Source: Rhipicephalus microplus
Lineage: Eukaryota; Arthropoda; Arachnida; Ixodida; Ixodidae
Direction: 5' to 3'
Assembly: GCF_043290135.1 (NCBI RefSeq)
Contig: NW_027464602.1
Location: 5,146,001 to 5,210,000, forward strand
DNA length: 64,000 bases
The notes under the pieces are model-generated. The model did no database searches. It was not told where the DNA came from and saw only the letters and a list, made by a program, of their open reading frames with translations. Numbering within the stretch: position 1 is the stretch's first letter; each line of letters starts with the position of its first letter. Below are positions 9,587 to 21,374 of the stretch, piece after piece. A program made the translations under genes and the position numbers.

Positions 9587-11873
9587 AGTCCTGCTCCACT
9601 CTCACCACCATCAGAACATATCTTCAAAGCTATCAGCACAAAGAAAAAAAGCGCCCCACCATCACCGGGTGGGCGCGAACTTCCAACCTTTCGGTTAACA
9701 GCCGATCGCGCTAGCCAATTGCGCCACGGAGACAGTCCTGCTCTACTCTCGCCACCATCAAAACATATCTTCAAAGCTATCAGCCCAAAGAAAAAAAAGC
9801 GCAATACTACCACCGGGTGGGCTCGAACCTCCGACATTTTTGTTAACAGCCGATCGCGCTAGCCAATTGCACCATGGAGACAGTCCTCCTCCACTCTCAC
9901 CACCATAGGAACATATCTTCAAAGCTATCAGCCCAAAGAAAAAAAAGCGCCGCACCACCACTGGGTGGGCTCGAACTACCAACTTTTCGGTTAACAGCCG
10001 ATCACGCTAGCCAATTGCGCCACGGAGACAGTCCTGCTCCACTCTCACCACCATCAGAACATATCTTCAAAGCTATTAGCCCAAAGAAAAAAAAGAGCCG
10101 CACCACCACCGGGTGGGCTCGAACCTCCAACTTTTCGGTTAACAGCCGATCACGCTCGCCAATTGCGCCACGGAGACAGTCCTGCTTCACTCTCACCACC
10201 ATCAAAACATATCTTCAGAGCTATCAGCCCAAAGAAAAAAAGCGCCGCACCACCACCGGGTGGGCTCGAAACTCCAACCTTTCGGTTAACTGCCGATCGT
10301 GCTAGCCAATGGCGCCACGGAGACAGTCCTGCTCCACTCTTACCACCATTACAACATATCTTCAAAGCTATCAGCCCATAGAAAAAAAAGCGCCGCACCA
10401 CCACCGGGAGAGCTCGAACCTCCAACTTTTCGGGTAACAGCCGATCGCGCTAGCCAATTGCGCCACGGAAACAGTCCTGCTCAACTCTCACCACCGTAGA
10501 ACATTTCTTCAGAGCTATCAGCCCAAAGAAAAAAAAGCGCCGCACCACCACCGGGTGGGCTCGAACTACCAACTTTTCGGTTAACAGCCGATCACGCTAG
10601 CCATTTGCGCCACGGAGACAGTCCTGCCCCACTCTCACCACCATAAGAACATATCTTCAAAGCTATCAGCCCAAAGAAAAAAAAGCGCCGCACCACCACC
10701 GGGTGGGCTCGAACCTTCAACTTTTCGGTTAACAGACGATCACGCTAGCCAATTGCGCCACGGAGACAGTCCTGCTCCACTCTCACCACCATCAGAACAT
10801 ATCTTCAAAGCTATAGGCCCACAGAAAAAAAAGCGCCGCACAACCACCGGGTGGGCTCCAACGTCCAACTTTTCGGTTAACAGCCGATCGCGCTAGCCAA
10901 TTGCGCCACGGAGACAGTCCTGCTCCACTCTCACCAACATAAGAACATATCTTCAAAGCTATCAGCCCAAAGAAAAAAAAAGCGCCGCACCACCACCGGG
11001 TGGGCTCGAACCTCCGACCTTTTGGTTAACAGCCGATCGCTCTAGCCAATTGCGCCACGGAGACAGTCCTGCTCCACTCTCACCACCATCAGAACATATA
11101 CTCAAAGCTATCAGCCCAAAGAAAAAAAAGCGCCGCACCACCACCGGGTGGGCTCGAACCTCCAACTTTTCGGTTAACAGCCGATCACGCTAGCCAATTG
11201 CGCCACGGAGACAGTCCTGCTCCAGTCTCACCACCATCAGAACATATCTTCAAAGCTATCAGCCCACAGAAAAAAAAGCGCCGCACAACCACCGGGTAGG
11301 CTCGAAACTCAAACCTTTCGGGTAACAGCCGATCGTGCAAGCCCATTGCGCCACGGAGGCAGTCTTGCTCCACTCTCACCATCATCAGAACATATCTTCA
11401 AAGCTATCAGCGCAAAGAAAAAAAGCGCTGCACCACCACCGCGTGGGCTCGAACCTCCAACCTTTCGGTTAACAGCCGATCGCGCTAGCCCATTGCGCCA
11501 CGGGGACAGTCTTGCTCCACTCTCACCACCATCAGAACATATCTTCAAAGCTATGAGCGCAAAGAAAAAAGCAACACACCACTAACGAGAGGGCTCGAAA
11601 CTCCAACCTTTCCGTCAACAGCTGATCGCGCTAGCCCATTGCGCCACGGAGACAGTCTTGCTCCCCTCTCACCACCATCAGAACATATCTTCAAAGCTAT
11701 CAGCCCAAAGAAAAAAAAGCACCGCACCACCACCGAATGGGCTCGAACCTCCAACCTTTCGGTTAACAGCCGATCGTGCTAGCCTATTGCGCCACGGAGA
11801 CAGTCGTGCTCTACTCTGACCACCATCAGAACATATCTTCAAAGCTATCAGCGCAAAGAAAAAAGCAAAACAC

Positions 11874-11947
11874 CACTCCCGGGAGGGCTCGAACCTCAAA
11901 CTTTTCGGTTTACAGCCGATCGCGCTGGCCAATTGCGCCACGGAGAC
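11874..11947 (-). tRNA. tRNA-like copy with GTA (Tyr) anticodon
   Basis: 74 nt. The loop reads CTGTAAA, so the anticodon (plus strand TAC at 11911-11913) is GTA, which would read Tyr codons. The body is otherwise of the Asn family and has no intron, unlike typical eukaryotic tRNA-Tyr genes, so this is an anticodon mutant and not a true tRNA-Tyr. T stem TGAGG/CCTCC has one mismatch. Eight further copies exist in the window. Confidence 0.8.
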
Positions 11948-12606
11948 AGTCCTGCTCCACTCTCACCACAATTAGAACATAACTTCAAAGCTATCAGCCG
12001 AAAGAAAAAAAGCGCCGCACCACCACCGGGTGGGCTCGAACCTCCAACCTTTCGGTTAACTGCCGATCGCGCTAGCCAATTGCGCCATGGAGACAGTCCT
12101 GCTCCACTCTCACCACCATCAGAACATATCTTCAAAGCTATCAGCCCAAAAAAAAGCGCCATACCACCACCGGGTTGGCTCGAACCTCCGACCTTTTGGT
12201 TAACAGCCGATCGCGCAAGCCAATTGCGCCATGGAGACAGTCCTGCTCCACTCTCACCACCATCAGAACATATCTTCAAAGCTATCAGCACAAAGAAAAA
12301 AGCAACACACCTCTCCCGAGAGGGCTCGAAACTCCAACCTTTCGGTTAACAGCCGATCGCGCTAGCCAATTGCGCCACGGAGACAGTCCTGCTCTACTCT
12401 CACCACCATCAGAACATATCTTCAAAGCTATCAGCCCAAAGAAAAAAAAGCGCTGCACCACCACCGGGTGGGCTCGAAACTCCAACCTTTCGGTTAACAG
12501 CCGATCGCGCTAGCCAATTGCGCCACGGAGACAGTCCTGCTCTACTCTCGCCACCATCAAAACATATCTTCAAAGCTATCAGCCCAAAGAAAAAAAAGCG
12601 CAATAC

Positions 12607-12680
12607 TACCACCGGGTGGGCTCGAACCTCCGACATTTTGGTTAACAGCCGATCACGCTAGCCAATTGCGCCACGGAGAC
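12607..12680 (-). tRNA. Chimeric tRNA-like copy at the junction of higher-order repeat A
   Basis: Its 3-prime half (plus strand up to CATTTTGGTTAACAG) is of the type seen at the end of each 9.43 kb copy. Its 5-prime half (GATCACGC onward) is of the type that begins the copy at 3221. The corresponding unit at the end of copy 2 (22034-22107) keeps GATCGCGC and a different flank. This monomer therefore records the crossover, which lies in the anticodon arm. Confidence 0.75.
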
Positions 12681-15600
12681 AGTCCTGCTCCACTCTCACC
12701 ACCATCAGAACATATCTTCAAAGTTATCAGCCAAAAGAAAAAAAAGCGCCGCACCACCACCGGCTGGGCTCGAACCTCCAACCTTTCGGTTAACAGCCGA
12801 TCGCGCTAGCCAATTGCGCCACGAAGACAGTCCTGCTCCACTCTCATCACCATCGGAACATATCTTCAAAGCTTTTACTGCAAAAAAGCAACACACCACT
12901 CCCGGGAGGGCTCGAAACTCCAACCTTTCGGTTAACCGCCGATCGCGCTAGCCCATTGCGCTACGAAGGCAGTCTTGCTCCACTCTCACCATCATCAGAA
13001 CATATCTTCAAAGCTATCAGCGCAAAGAAAAAAAGCGCTGCACCACCACCAGGTGGGCTCGAACCTCCAACCTTTCGGTTAACAGCCTATCGCGCTAGCC
13101 CATTGCGCCACGGAGACAGTCTTGCTCCACTCTCACCACCATCAGAACATATCTTCAAAGCTATCAGCGCCAAGAAAAAAGCAACACACCACTCCCGGGA
13201 GGGCTCGAAACTCCAACCTTTCAGTCAACAGGCGATTGCGCTAGCCAATTGCGCCACGGAGACAGTCCTGCTCCACTCTCACCACCATCAGAACATATCT
13301 TCAAAGCTTACAGCCCAAAGAAAAAAAAGCGCCACACCACCACCGGGTGGGCTCGAACCTCCGACCTTTTGGTTAACAGCCGATCGCGCTAGCCAATTGC
13401 GCCACGGAGACAGTCCTGCTCCACGCTCACCACCATCAGAACATATCTTCAAAGCTATCAGCCCAAAGAAAAAAAAGCACCGCACCACCACCGGGTGGGC
13501 TCGAACTTCCAACCTTTCGGTTAACGGCCAATCGCGCCAGCCAATTGCGCCACGGAGACAGTCCTGCTCCACTCTCACCACCATCAGAACATATCTTCAA
13601 AGCTATCAGCACAAAGAAAAAAAGCGCCCCAGCATCACCGGGTGGGCTCGAACTTCCAACCTTTCGGTTAACAGCCGATCGCGCTAGCCAACTGCGCCAA
13701 GGAGACAGTCGTGCTCGACTGTCACCACCATCAGAACATATCTTCACAAGCTATCAGCGCAAAGAAAAAAGCAACACACCACTCCAGGGAGGGCTCGAAA
13801 CTCCAACCTTTCGGTTAACAGCCGATCGCGCTAGCCAATTGCGCCACGGAGACAGTCCTGCTCTACTCTCACCACCATCAGAACATATCTTCAAATATAT
13901 CAGCCCAAAGAAAAAAAAGTGCCATACCACCACCGGGTAAGCTCGAACCTCCGACATTTTGGATAACAGCCGATCGCGCTAGCCAATTGCGCCATAGAGA
14001 CAGTCCTGCTCCACTCTCACCACCATCAGAACATATCTTCCAAGCTATCAACCCAAAGAAAGAAAAGCGCCGCACCACCACCGGGTGGGCTCGAACTACC
14101 AACTTTGTGGTTAACAGCCGATCACGCTAGCCAATTGCGCCACGGATACAGTCCTGCTCCACTCTCACCACCATCAGAACATATCTTCAAAGCTATCAGC
14201 CAAAAGAAAAAAAAGTGCCGCACCACCACCGGGTGGGCTCGAACCTCCAACTTTTCGGTTAACAGCCGATCACGCTAGCCAATTGCGCCACGGAGACAGT
14301 CCTGCTTCACTCTCACCACGATCATAACATATGTTCAAAGCTATCAGCCCAAAGAAAAAAAAGCGCCGCACCACCACCGGGTGGGCTCGAAACTCCAACC
14401 TTTCGTTTAACTGCCGATCGCGCTAGCCAATGGCGCCACGGAGACAGTCCTGCTCCACTCTTTTCACCATTAGAACATATCTTCTAAGCTATCAGCCCAA
14501 AAAAAAGCGCCGCACCACCACCGGGTGGGCTCGAACTACCAACTTTGCGGTTAACAGCCGATCACGCTAGCCAATTGCGCCACGGAGACAGTCCTGCTCC
14601 ACTCTCACCACCATCAGAACATATCTTCAAAGCTATCAGCCAAAAGAAAAAAAAAGCGCCGCACCACCACCGGGTGGGCTCGAACCTCCAACTTTTCGGT
14701 TAACAGCTGATCGCGCTAGCCAATTGCGCCACGGAGACAGTCCTGCTCCACTCTCACCACCATCAGAACATATCTTCAAAGCTATCAGCCCAAACAAAAA
14801 AAGCGCCATACCACCACCGGGTGGGCTCGAACCTCCAACTTTTCGGTTAACAGCCGATCACGCTAGCCAATTGCGCCATGGAGACAGTCATGCTCCACTC
14901 TCACCACCATCAGAACATATCTTCAAAGCTATCAGCCCACAGAAAAAAAGCGCCGCACAACCACCGGGTAGGCTCGAACCTCCAACTTTTCGGTTAACAG
15001 CCGATCGCGCTAGCCAGTTGCGCCACGGAGACAGTCCTGCTCCACTCTCACCACAATAAGAACATATCTTCAAAGCTATCAGCCCAAAGAAAAAAAAGCG
15101 CCGCAGCACCACCGGGTGGGCTCGAACTTCCGACCTTTTGGTTAACAGCCGATCGCGCTAGCCAATTGCGCCACGGAGACAGTCCTGCTCCACCCTCACC
15201 ACCATAAGAACATATCTTCAAAGCTATCACCCCAAAGAAAAAAAAAGCGCCGCACCACCACCGGTTCGGCTCGAACCTCCAACCTTTCGGTTAACAGCCG
15301 ATCGCGCTAGCCAATTGCGCCACGGAGACAGTCCTGCTCCACTCTCATCACCATCTGAACATATCTTCAAAGCTATTACCGCAAAGAAAAAAGCAACACA
15401 CCACTCCCGGGAGGGCTCGAAACTCCAACCTTTCGGTTAACCGCCGATCGCGCTAGCCCATTGCGCTACGGAGGCAGTCTTGCTCCACTCTCACCATCAT
15501 CAGAACATATCTTCAAAGCAATCAGCGCAAAGAAAAAAAGCGCTGCACCACCACCAGGTGGGCTCGAACCTCCAACCTTTCGGTTAACAGCCGATCGCGC

Positions 15601-18351
15601 TAGCCCATTGCGCCACGGAGACAGTCTTGCTCCACTCTCACCACCATCAGAACATATCTTCAAAGCTATCAGCGCAAAGAAAAATGCAACACACCACTCC
15701 CGGGAGGGCTCGAAACTCCAACCTTTCAGTCAACAGGCGATTGCGCTAGCCAATTGCGCCACGGAGACAGTCCTGCTCCACTCTCACCACCATCAGAACA
15801 TATCTTCACAGCTTACAGCCCAAACAAAAAAAAGCGCCACACCACCACCGGGTGGGCTCGAACCTCCGACCTTTCGGTTAACAGCCGATCGCGCTAGCCA
15901 ATTGCGCCACGGAGACAGTCCTGCACCACTCTCACCACCATCAGAACATATCTTCAAAGCTTACAGCCCAAAGAAATAAAAGCGCCACACCACCGCCGGG
16001 TGGGCTCGAACCTCCGACCTTTTTGTTTAACAGCCGATCGCGCTAGCCAATTGCGCCATGGAGACAGTCCTGCTCCACTCTCCACCACCATCAAAACATA
16101 TCTTCAAAGCTATCAGCCCAAAGAAAAAAAGCACCGCACCACCACCGGGCTGGCTCGAACCTCCAACTTTTCGGTTAACAGCCGATCACGCTAGCCAATT
16201 GCGGCACGGAGACAGTCGTGCTCCACTCTCACCACCATCAGAACATATCTTCAAAGCCATCAGCCCACAGAAAAAAAAGTGCGGCACCACCACCGTGTGG
16301 GCTCGAACCTCCAACCTTTCGGTTAACAGCCGATCGCCCAGGCCAATTGCGCCACGGAGACAGTCCTGCTCCACTCTCACCACCATCAGAACATATCTTC
16401 AAAGCTATCAGCCCAAAGAAAAAAAGCACCGCACCACCACCGGGTGGGCTCGAACTACCAACTTTGCGGTTAACAGCCGATCACGCTAGCCAATTGCGCC
16501 ACAAAGACAGTCGTGCTCCACTCTCACCACCATCAGAACATATCTTCAAAGCTATCAGCCAAAAGAAAAAAAAGCGCCGCACCACCACCGGGTGGGCTCG
16601 AACCTCCAACTTTTCGGTTAACAGCCGATCACGCTAGCCAATTGCGCCACGGAGACAGTCCGGCTTCACTCTCACCACGATCATAACATATCTTCAAAGC
16701 TATCAGCCCAAAGAAAAAAAAGCGCCGCACCACCACCGGGTGGGCTCGAAACTCCAACCTTTCGTTTAACTGCCGATCGCGCTAGCCAATGGCGCCACGG
16801 AGACAGTCCTGCTCCACTCTTTTCACCATTAGAACATATCTTCAAAGCTATCAGCCCAAAGAAAAAAAGCGCCGCACCACTCCCGGGAGGGCTCGAAACT
16901 CCAACCTTTCGGTTAACCGCCGATCGCGCTAGCCCATTGCGCTACAGAGGCAGTCTTGCTCCACTCTCACCATCATCAGAACATATCTTCAAAGCTATCA
17001 GCGCAAAGAAAAAAGCGCTGCACCACCACCAGGTGGGCTCGAACCTCCAACCTTTCGGTTAACAGCCGATCGCGCTAGCCCATTGCGCCACGGAGACAGT
17101 CTTGCTCCACTCTCACCACCATCAGAACATATCTTCAAAGCTATCAGCGCAAAAAAATGCAACACACCACTCCCGGGAGGGCTCTAAACTCCAACCTTTC
17201 AGTCAACAGGCGATTGCGCTAGCCAATTGCGCCACGGAGACAGTCCTGCTCCACTCTCACCACCATCAGAACATATCTTCAAAGCTTACAGCCCAAAGAA
17301 AAAAAGCGCCACACCACCACCGGGTGGGCTCGAACCTCCGGCCTTTTGGTTAACAGCCGATCGCGCTAGCCAATTGCGCCATGGAGACAGTCCTGCTCCA
17401 CTCTCCACCACCATCAAAACATATCTTCAAAGCTATCAGCCCAAAGAAAAAAAAGCGCCGCACCACCACCGGGCTGGCTCGAACCTCCAACTTTTCGGTT
17501 AACAGCCGATCACGCTAGCCAATTGCGACACGGAGACAGTCGTGCTCCACTCTCACCACCATCAGAACATATCTTTAAAGCTATCAGCCCACAGAAAAAA
17601 AAAGCGCCGCACCACCACCGTCTGGGCTCGAACCTCCAACCTTTCGGTTAACAGCCGATCGCCCAAGCCAATTGCGCCACGGAGACAGTCCTGCTCCACT
17701 CTCACCACCATCAGAACATATCTTCAAAGCTATCAGCCCAAAGAAAAAAAAACACCGCACCACCACCGGGTGGGCTCGAACTACCAACTTTGCGGTTAAC
17801 AGCCGATCACGCTAGCCAATTGCGCCACGGAGACAGTCCTGCTCCACTCTCACCACCATCAGAACATATCTTCAAAGTTATCAGCCAAAAGAAAAAAAAG
17901 CGCCGCACCACCACCGGGTGGGCTCGAACCTCGAACTTTTCGGTTAACAGCCGATCACGCTAGCCAATTGCGCCACGGAGACAGTCCTGCTTCACTCTCA
18001 CCACGATCATAACATATCTTTAAAGCTATCAGCCCAAAGAAAAAAAAGCGCCGCACCACCACCGGGTGGGCTCGAAACTCCAACCTTTCGTTTAACTGCC
18101 GATCGCGCTAGCCAATGGCGCCACGGAGACAGTCCTGCTCCACTCTTTTCACCATTAGAACATATCTACAAAGCTATCAGCCCAAAGAAAAAAAAGCGCC
18201 GCACCACTCCCGGGAGGGCTCGAAACTCCAACCTTTCGGTTAACCACCGATCGCGCTAGCCCATTGCGCTACGGAGGCAGTCTTGCTCCACTCTCACCAT
18301 CATCAGAACATATCTTCAAAGCTATCAGCGCAAAGAAATAAAGCGCTGCGC

Positions 18352-18425
18352 CACCACCAGGTGGGCTCGAACCTCCAACCTTTCGGTTAACAGCCAATCG
18401 CGCTAGCCCATTGCACCACGGAGAC
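18352..18425 (-). tRNA. tRNA-Asn(GTT)-like copy with broken terminator (duplicate of 8925)
   Basis: Second higher-order copy of 8925-8998, with the same A-run interruption on its 3-prime side. Confidence 0.76.
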
Positions 18426-18497
18426 AGTCTTGCTCCACTCTCACCACCATCAGAACATATCTTCAAAGCTATCAGCGCAAAGAATAATGGAACACAC

Positions 18498-18571
18498 CAC
18501 TCCCGGGAGGGCTCGAAACTCCAACCTTTCAGTCAACAGGCGATTGCGCTAGCCAATTGCACCACGGAGAC
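18498..18571 (-). tRNA. tRNA-Asn(GTT)-like copy with broken terminator (duplicate of 9071)
   Basis: Second higher-order copy of 9071-9144, again followed by AATAAT on the plus strand in place of an A-run. The three-module read-through arrangement therefore exists twice. Confidence 0.76.
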
Positions 18572-18939
18572 AGTCCTGCTCCACTCTCACCACCGTCAGA
18601 ACATTTCTTCAGAGCTATAAGCCCAAAGAAAAAAAAGCGCCGCACCACCACCCGGTGGGCTCGAACCTCCAACCTTTCGGTTAACAGCCGATCGCGCTAG
18701 CCAATTGCCCCACGGAAACAGTCGTGCTCCACTCTCACCACCGTCAGAACATTTCTTCAGAGCTATCACCCCAAAGAAAAAAAAGCGCCGCACCACCACC
18801 GGTTGGGCTCGAACCTCCAACCTTTCGGTTAACAGCCGATCGCGCTAGCCAATTGCGCCACGAAGACAGTCCTGCTCCACTCTCACCACCATCAGAACAT
18901 ATCTTCAAAGCTATTACCAAAAAGAAAAAAGCAACACAC

Positions 18940-19013
18940 CACTCCCGGGAGGGCTCGAACCTCCAACCTTTCGGTTAACAGCCAATAGCGCCAGCCAATT
19001 GCGCCACGGAGAC
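18940..19013 (-). tRNA. tRNA-Asn(GTT)-like copy with paired T stem (duplicate of 9513)
   Basis: Higher-order copy of 9513-9586 with the same fold features. Confidence 0.76.
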
Positions 19014-19531
19014 AGTCCTGCTCCACTCTCACCACCATCAGAACATATCTTCAAAGCTATCAGCACAAAGAAAAAAAGCGCCCCACCATCACCGGGTGGG
19101 CGCGAACTTCCAACCTTTCGGTTAACAGCCGATCGCGCTAGCCAATTGCGCCACGGAGACAGTCCTGCTCTACTCTCGCCACCATCAAAACATATCTTCA
19201 AAGCTATCAGCCCAAAGAAAAAAAAGCGCAATACTACCACCGGGTGGGCTCGAACCTCCGACATTTTTGTTAACAGCCGATCGCGCTAGCCAATTGCACC
19301 ATGGAGACAGTCCTCCTCCACTCTCACCACCATAGGAACATATCTTCAAAGCTATCAGCCCAAAGAAAAAAAAAGCGCCGCACCACCACTGGGTGGGCTC
19401 GAACTACCAACTTTTCGGTTAACAGCCGATCACGCTAGCCAATTGCGCCACGGAGACAGTCCTGCTCCACTCTCACCACCATCAGAACATATCTTCAAAG
19501 CTATTAGCCCAAAGAAAAAAAAGAGCCGCAC

Positions 19532-19605
19532 CACCACCGGGTGGGCTCGAACCTCCAACTTTTCGGTTAAAAGCCGATCACGCTAGCCAATTGCGCCACG
19601 GAGAC
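19532..19605 (-). tRNA. tRNA-like copy with TTT (Lys) anticodon
   Basis: The loop reads CTTTTAA, so the anticodon (plus strand AAA at 19569-19571) is TTT. One base differs from the GTT of the matching copy at 10104-10177. The body is of the Asn family. Single copy in the window. Confidence 0.78.
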
Positions 19606-21300
19606 AGTCCTGCTTCACTCTCACCACCATCAAAACATATCTTCAGAGCTATCAGCCCAAAGAAAAAAAGCGCCGCACCACCACCGGGTGGGCTCGAAAC
19701 TCCAACCTTTCGGTTAACTGCCGATCGTGCTAGCCAATGGCGCCACGGAGACAGTCCTGCTCCACTCTTACCACCATTACAACATATCTTCAAAGCTATC
19801 AGCCCATAGAAAAAAAAGCGCCGCACCACCACCGGGAGAGCTCGAACCTCCAACTTTTCGGGTAACAGCCGATCGCGCTAGCCAATTGCGCCACGGAAAC
19901 AGTCCTGCTCAACTCTCACCACCGTAGAACATTTCTTCAGAGCTATCAGCCCAAAGAAAAAAAAGCGCCGCACCACCACCGGGTGGGCTCGAACTACCAA
20001 CTTTTTGGTTAACAGCCGATCACGCTAGCCATTTGCGCCACGGAGACAGTCCTGCCCCACTCTCACCACCATAAGAACATATCTTCAAAGCTATCAGCCC
20101 AAAGAAAAAAAAGCGCCGCACCACCACCGGGTGGGCTCGAACCTTCAACTTTTCGGTTAACAGACGATCACGCTAGCCAATTGCGCCACGGAGACAGTCC
20201 TGCTCCACTCTCACCACCATCAGAACATATCTTCAAAGCTATAGGCCCACAGAAAAAAAAGCGCCGCACAACCACCGGGTAGGCTCCAACGTCCAACTTT
20301 TCGGTTAACAGCCGATCGCGCTAGCCAATTGCGCCACGGAGACAGTCCTGCTCCACTCTCACCAACATAAGAACATATCTTCAAAGCTATCAGCCCAAAG
20401 AAAAAAAAGCGCCGCACCACCACCGGGTGGGCTCGAACCTCCGACCTTTTGGTTAACAGCCGATCGCTCTAGCCAATTGCGCCACGGAGACAGTCCTGCT
20501 CCACTCTCACCACCATCAGAACATATACTCAAAGCTATCAGCCCAAAGAAAAAAAAGCGCCGCACCACCACCGGGTGGGCTCGAACCTCCAACTTTTCGG
20601 TTAACAGCCGATCACGCTAGCCAATTGCGCCACGGAGACAGTCCTGCTCCAGTCTCACCACCATCAGAACATATCTTCAAAGCTATCAGCCCACAGAAAA
20701 AAAAGCGCCGCACAACCACCGGGTAGGCTCGAAACTCAAACCTTTCGGGTAACAGCCGATCGTGCAAGCCCATTGCGCCACGGAGGCAGTCTTGCTCCAC
20801 TCTCACCATCATCAGAACATATCTTCAAAGCTATCAGCGCAAAGAAAAAAAGCGCTGCACCACCACCGCGTGGGCTCGAACCTCCAACCTTTCGGTTAAC
20901 AGCCGATCGCGCTAGCCCATTGCGCCACGAGGACAGTCTTGCTCCACTCTCACCACCATCAGAACATATCTTCAAAGCTATGAGCGCAAAGAAAAAAGCA
21001 ACACACCACTAACGAGAGGGCTCGAAACTCCAACCTTTCCGTCAACAGCTGATCGCGCTAGCCCATTGCGCCACGGAGACAGTCTTGCTCCCCTCTCACC
21101 ACCATCAGAACATATCTTCAAAGCTATCAGCCCAAAGAAAAAAAAGCACCGCACCACCACCGAATGGGCTCGAACCTCCAACCTTTCGGTTAACAGCCGA
21201 TCGTGCTAGCCTATTGCGCCACGGAGACAGTCGTGCTCTACTCTGACCACCATCAGAACATATCTTCAAAGCTATCAGCGCAAAGAAAAAAGCAAAACAC

Positions 21301-21374
21301 CACTCCCGGGAGGGCTCGAACCTCAAACTTTTCGGTTTACAGCCGATCGCGCTGGCCAATTGCGCCACGGAGAC
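21301..21374 (-). tRNA. tRNA-like copy with GTA (Tyr) anticodon
   Basis: Second higher-order copy of 11874-11947; anticodon at 21338-21340. Confidence 0.79.

Larger units (their letters stand above)
3221..12646 (-). repeat. 9.43 kb higher-order repeat A, copy 1 (64 monomers)
   Basis: tRNA 5-prime ends: 3254, 3402, 3544, 3691, 3837, 3985, 4133, 4280, 4427, 4575, 4723, 4871, 5019, 5163, 5311, 5458, 5605, 5753, 5902, 6048, 6195, 6341, 6489, 6638, 6786, 6934, 7081, 7229, 7377, 7524, 7670, 7814, 7961, 8110, 8259, 8407, 8555, 8703, 8851, 8998, 9144, 9292, 9440, 9586, 9733, 9881, 10029, 10177, 10324, 10472, 10619, 10767, 10915, 11064, 11212, 11360, 11507, 11653, 11801, 11947, 12094, 12238, 12384, 12532. 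The block repeats directly downstream with offsets of 9,426-9,428 bp. Monomer order and private variants are preserved, with scattered single-base differences such as c at 4291 against g at 13717. The boundary lies in the anticodon region of a tRNA body. Confidence 0.88.

Noticed and set aside
11874..11947. A genuine tRNA-Tyr gene
   Set aside because: Only the anticodon differs; the acceptor, D and T arms are those of the neighboring Asn-type monomers, and the intron usual in eukaryotic tRNA-Tyr is missing.
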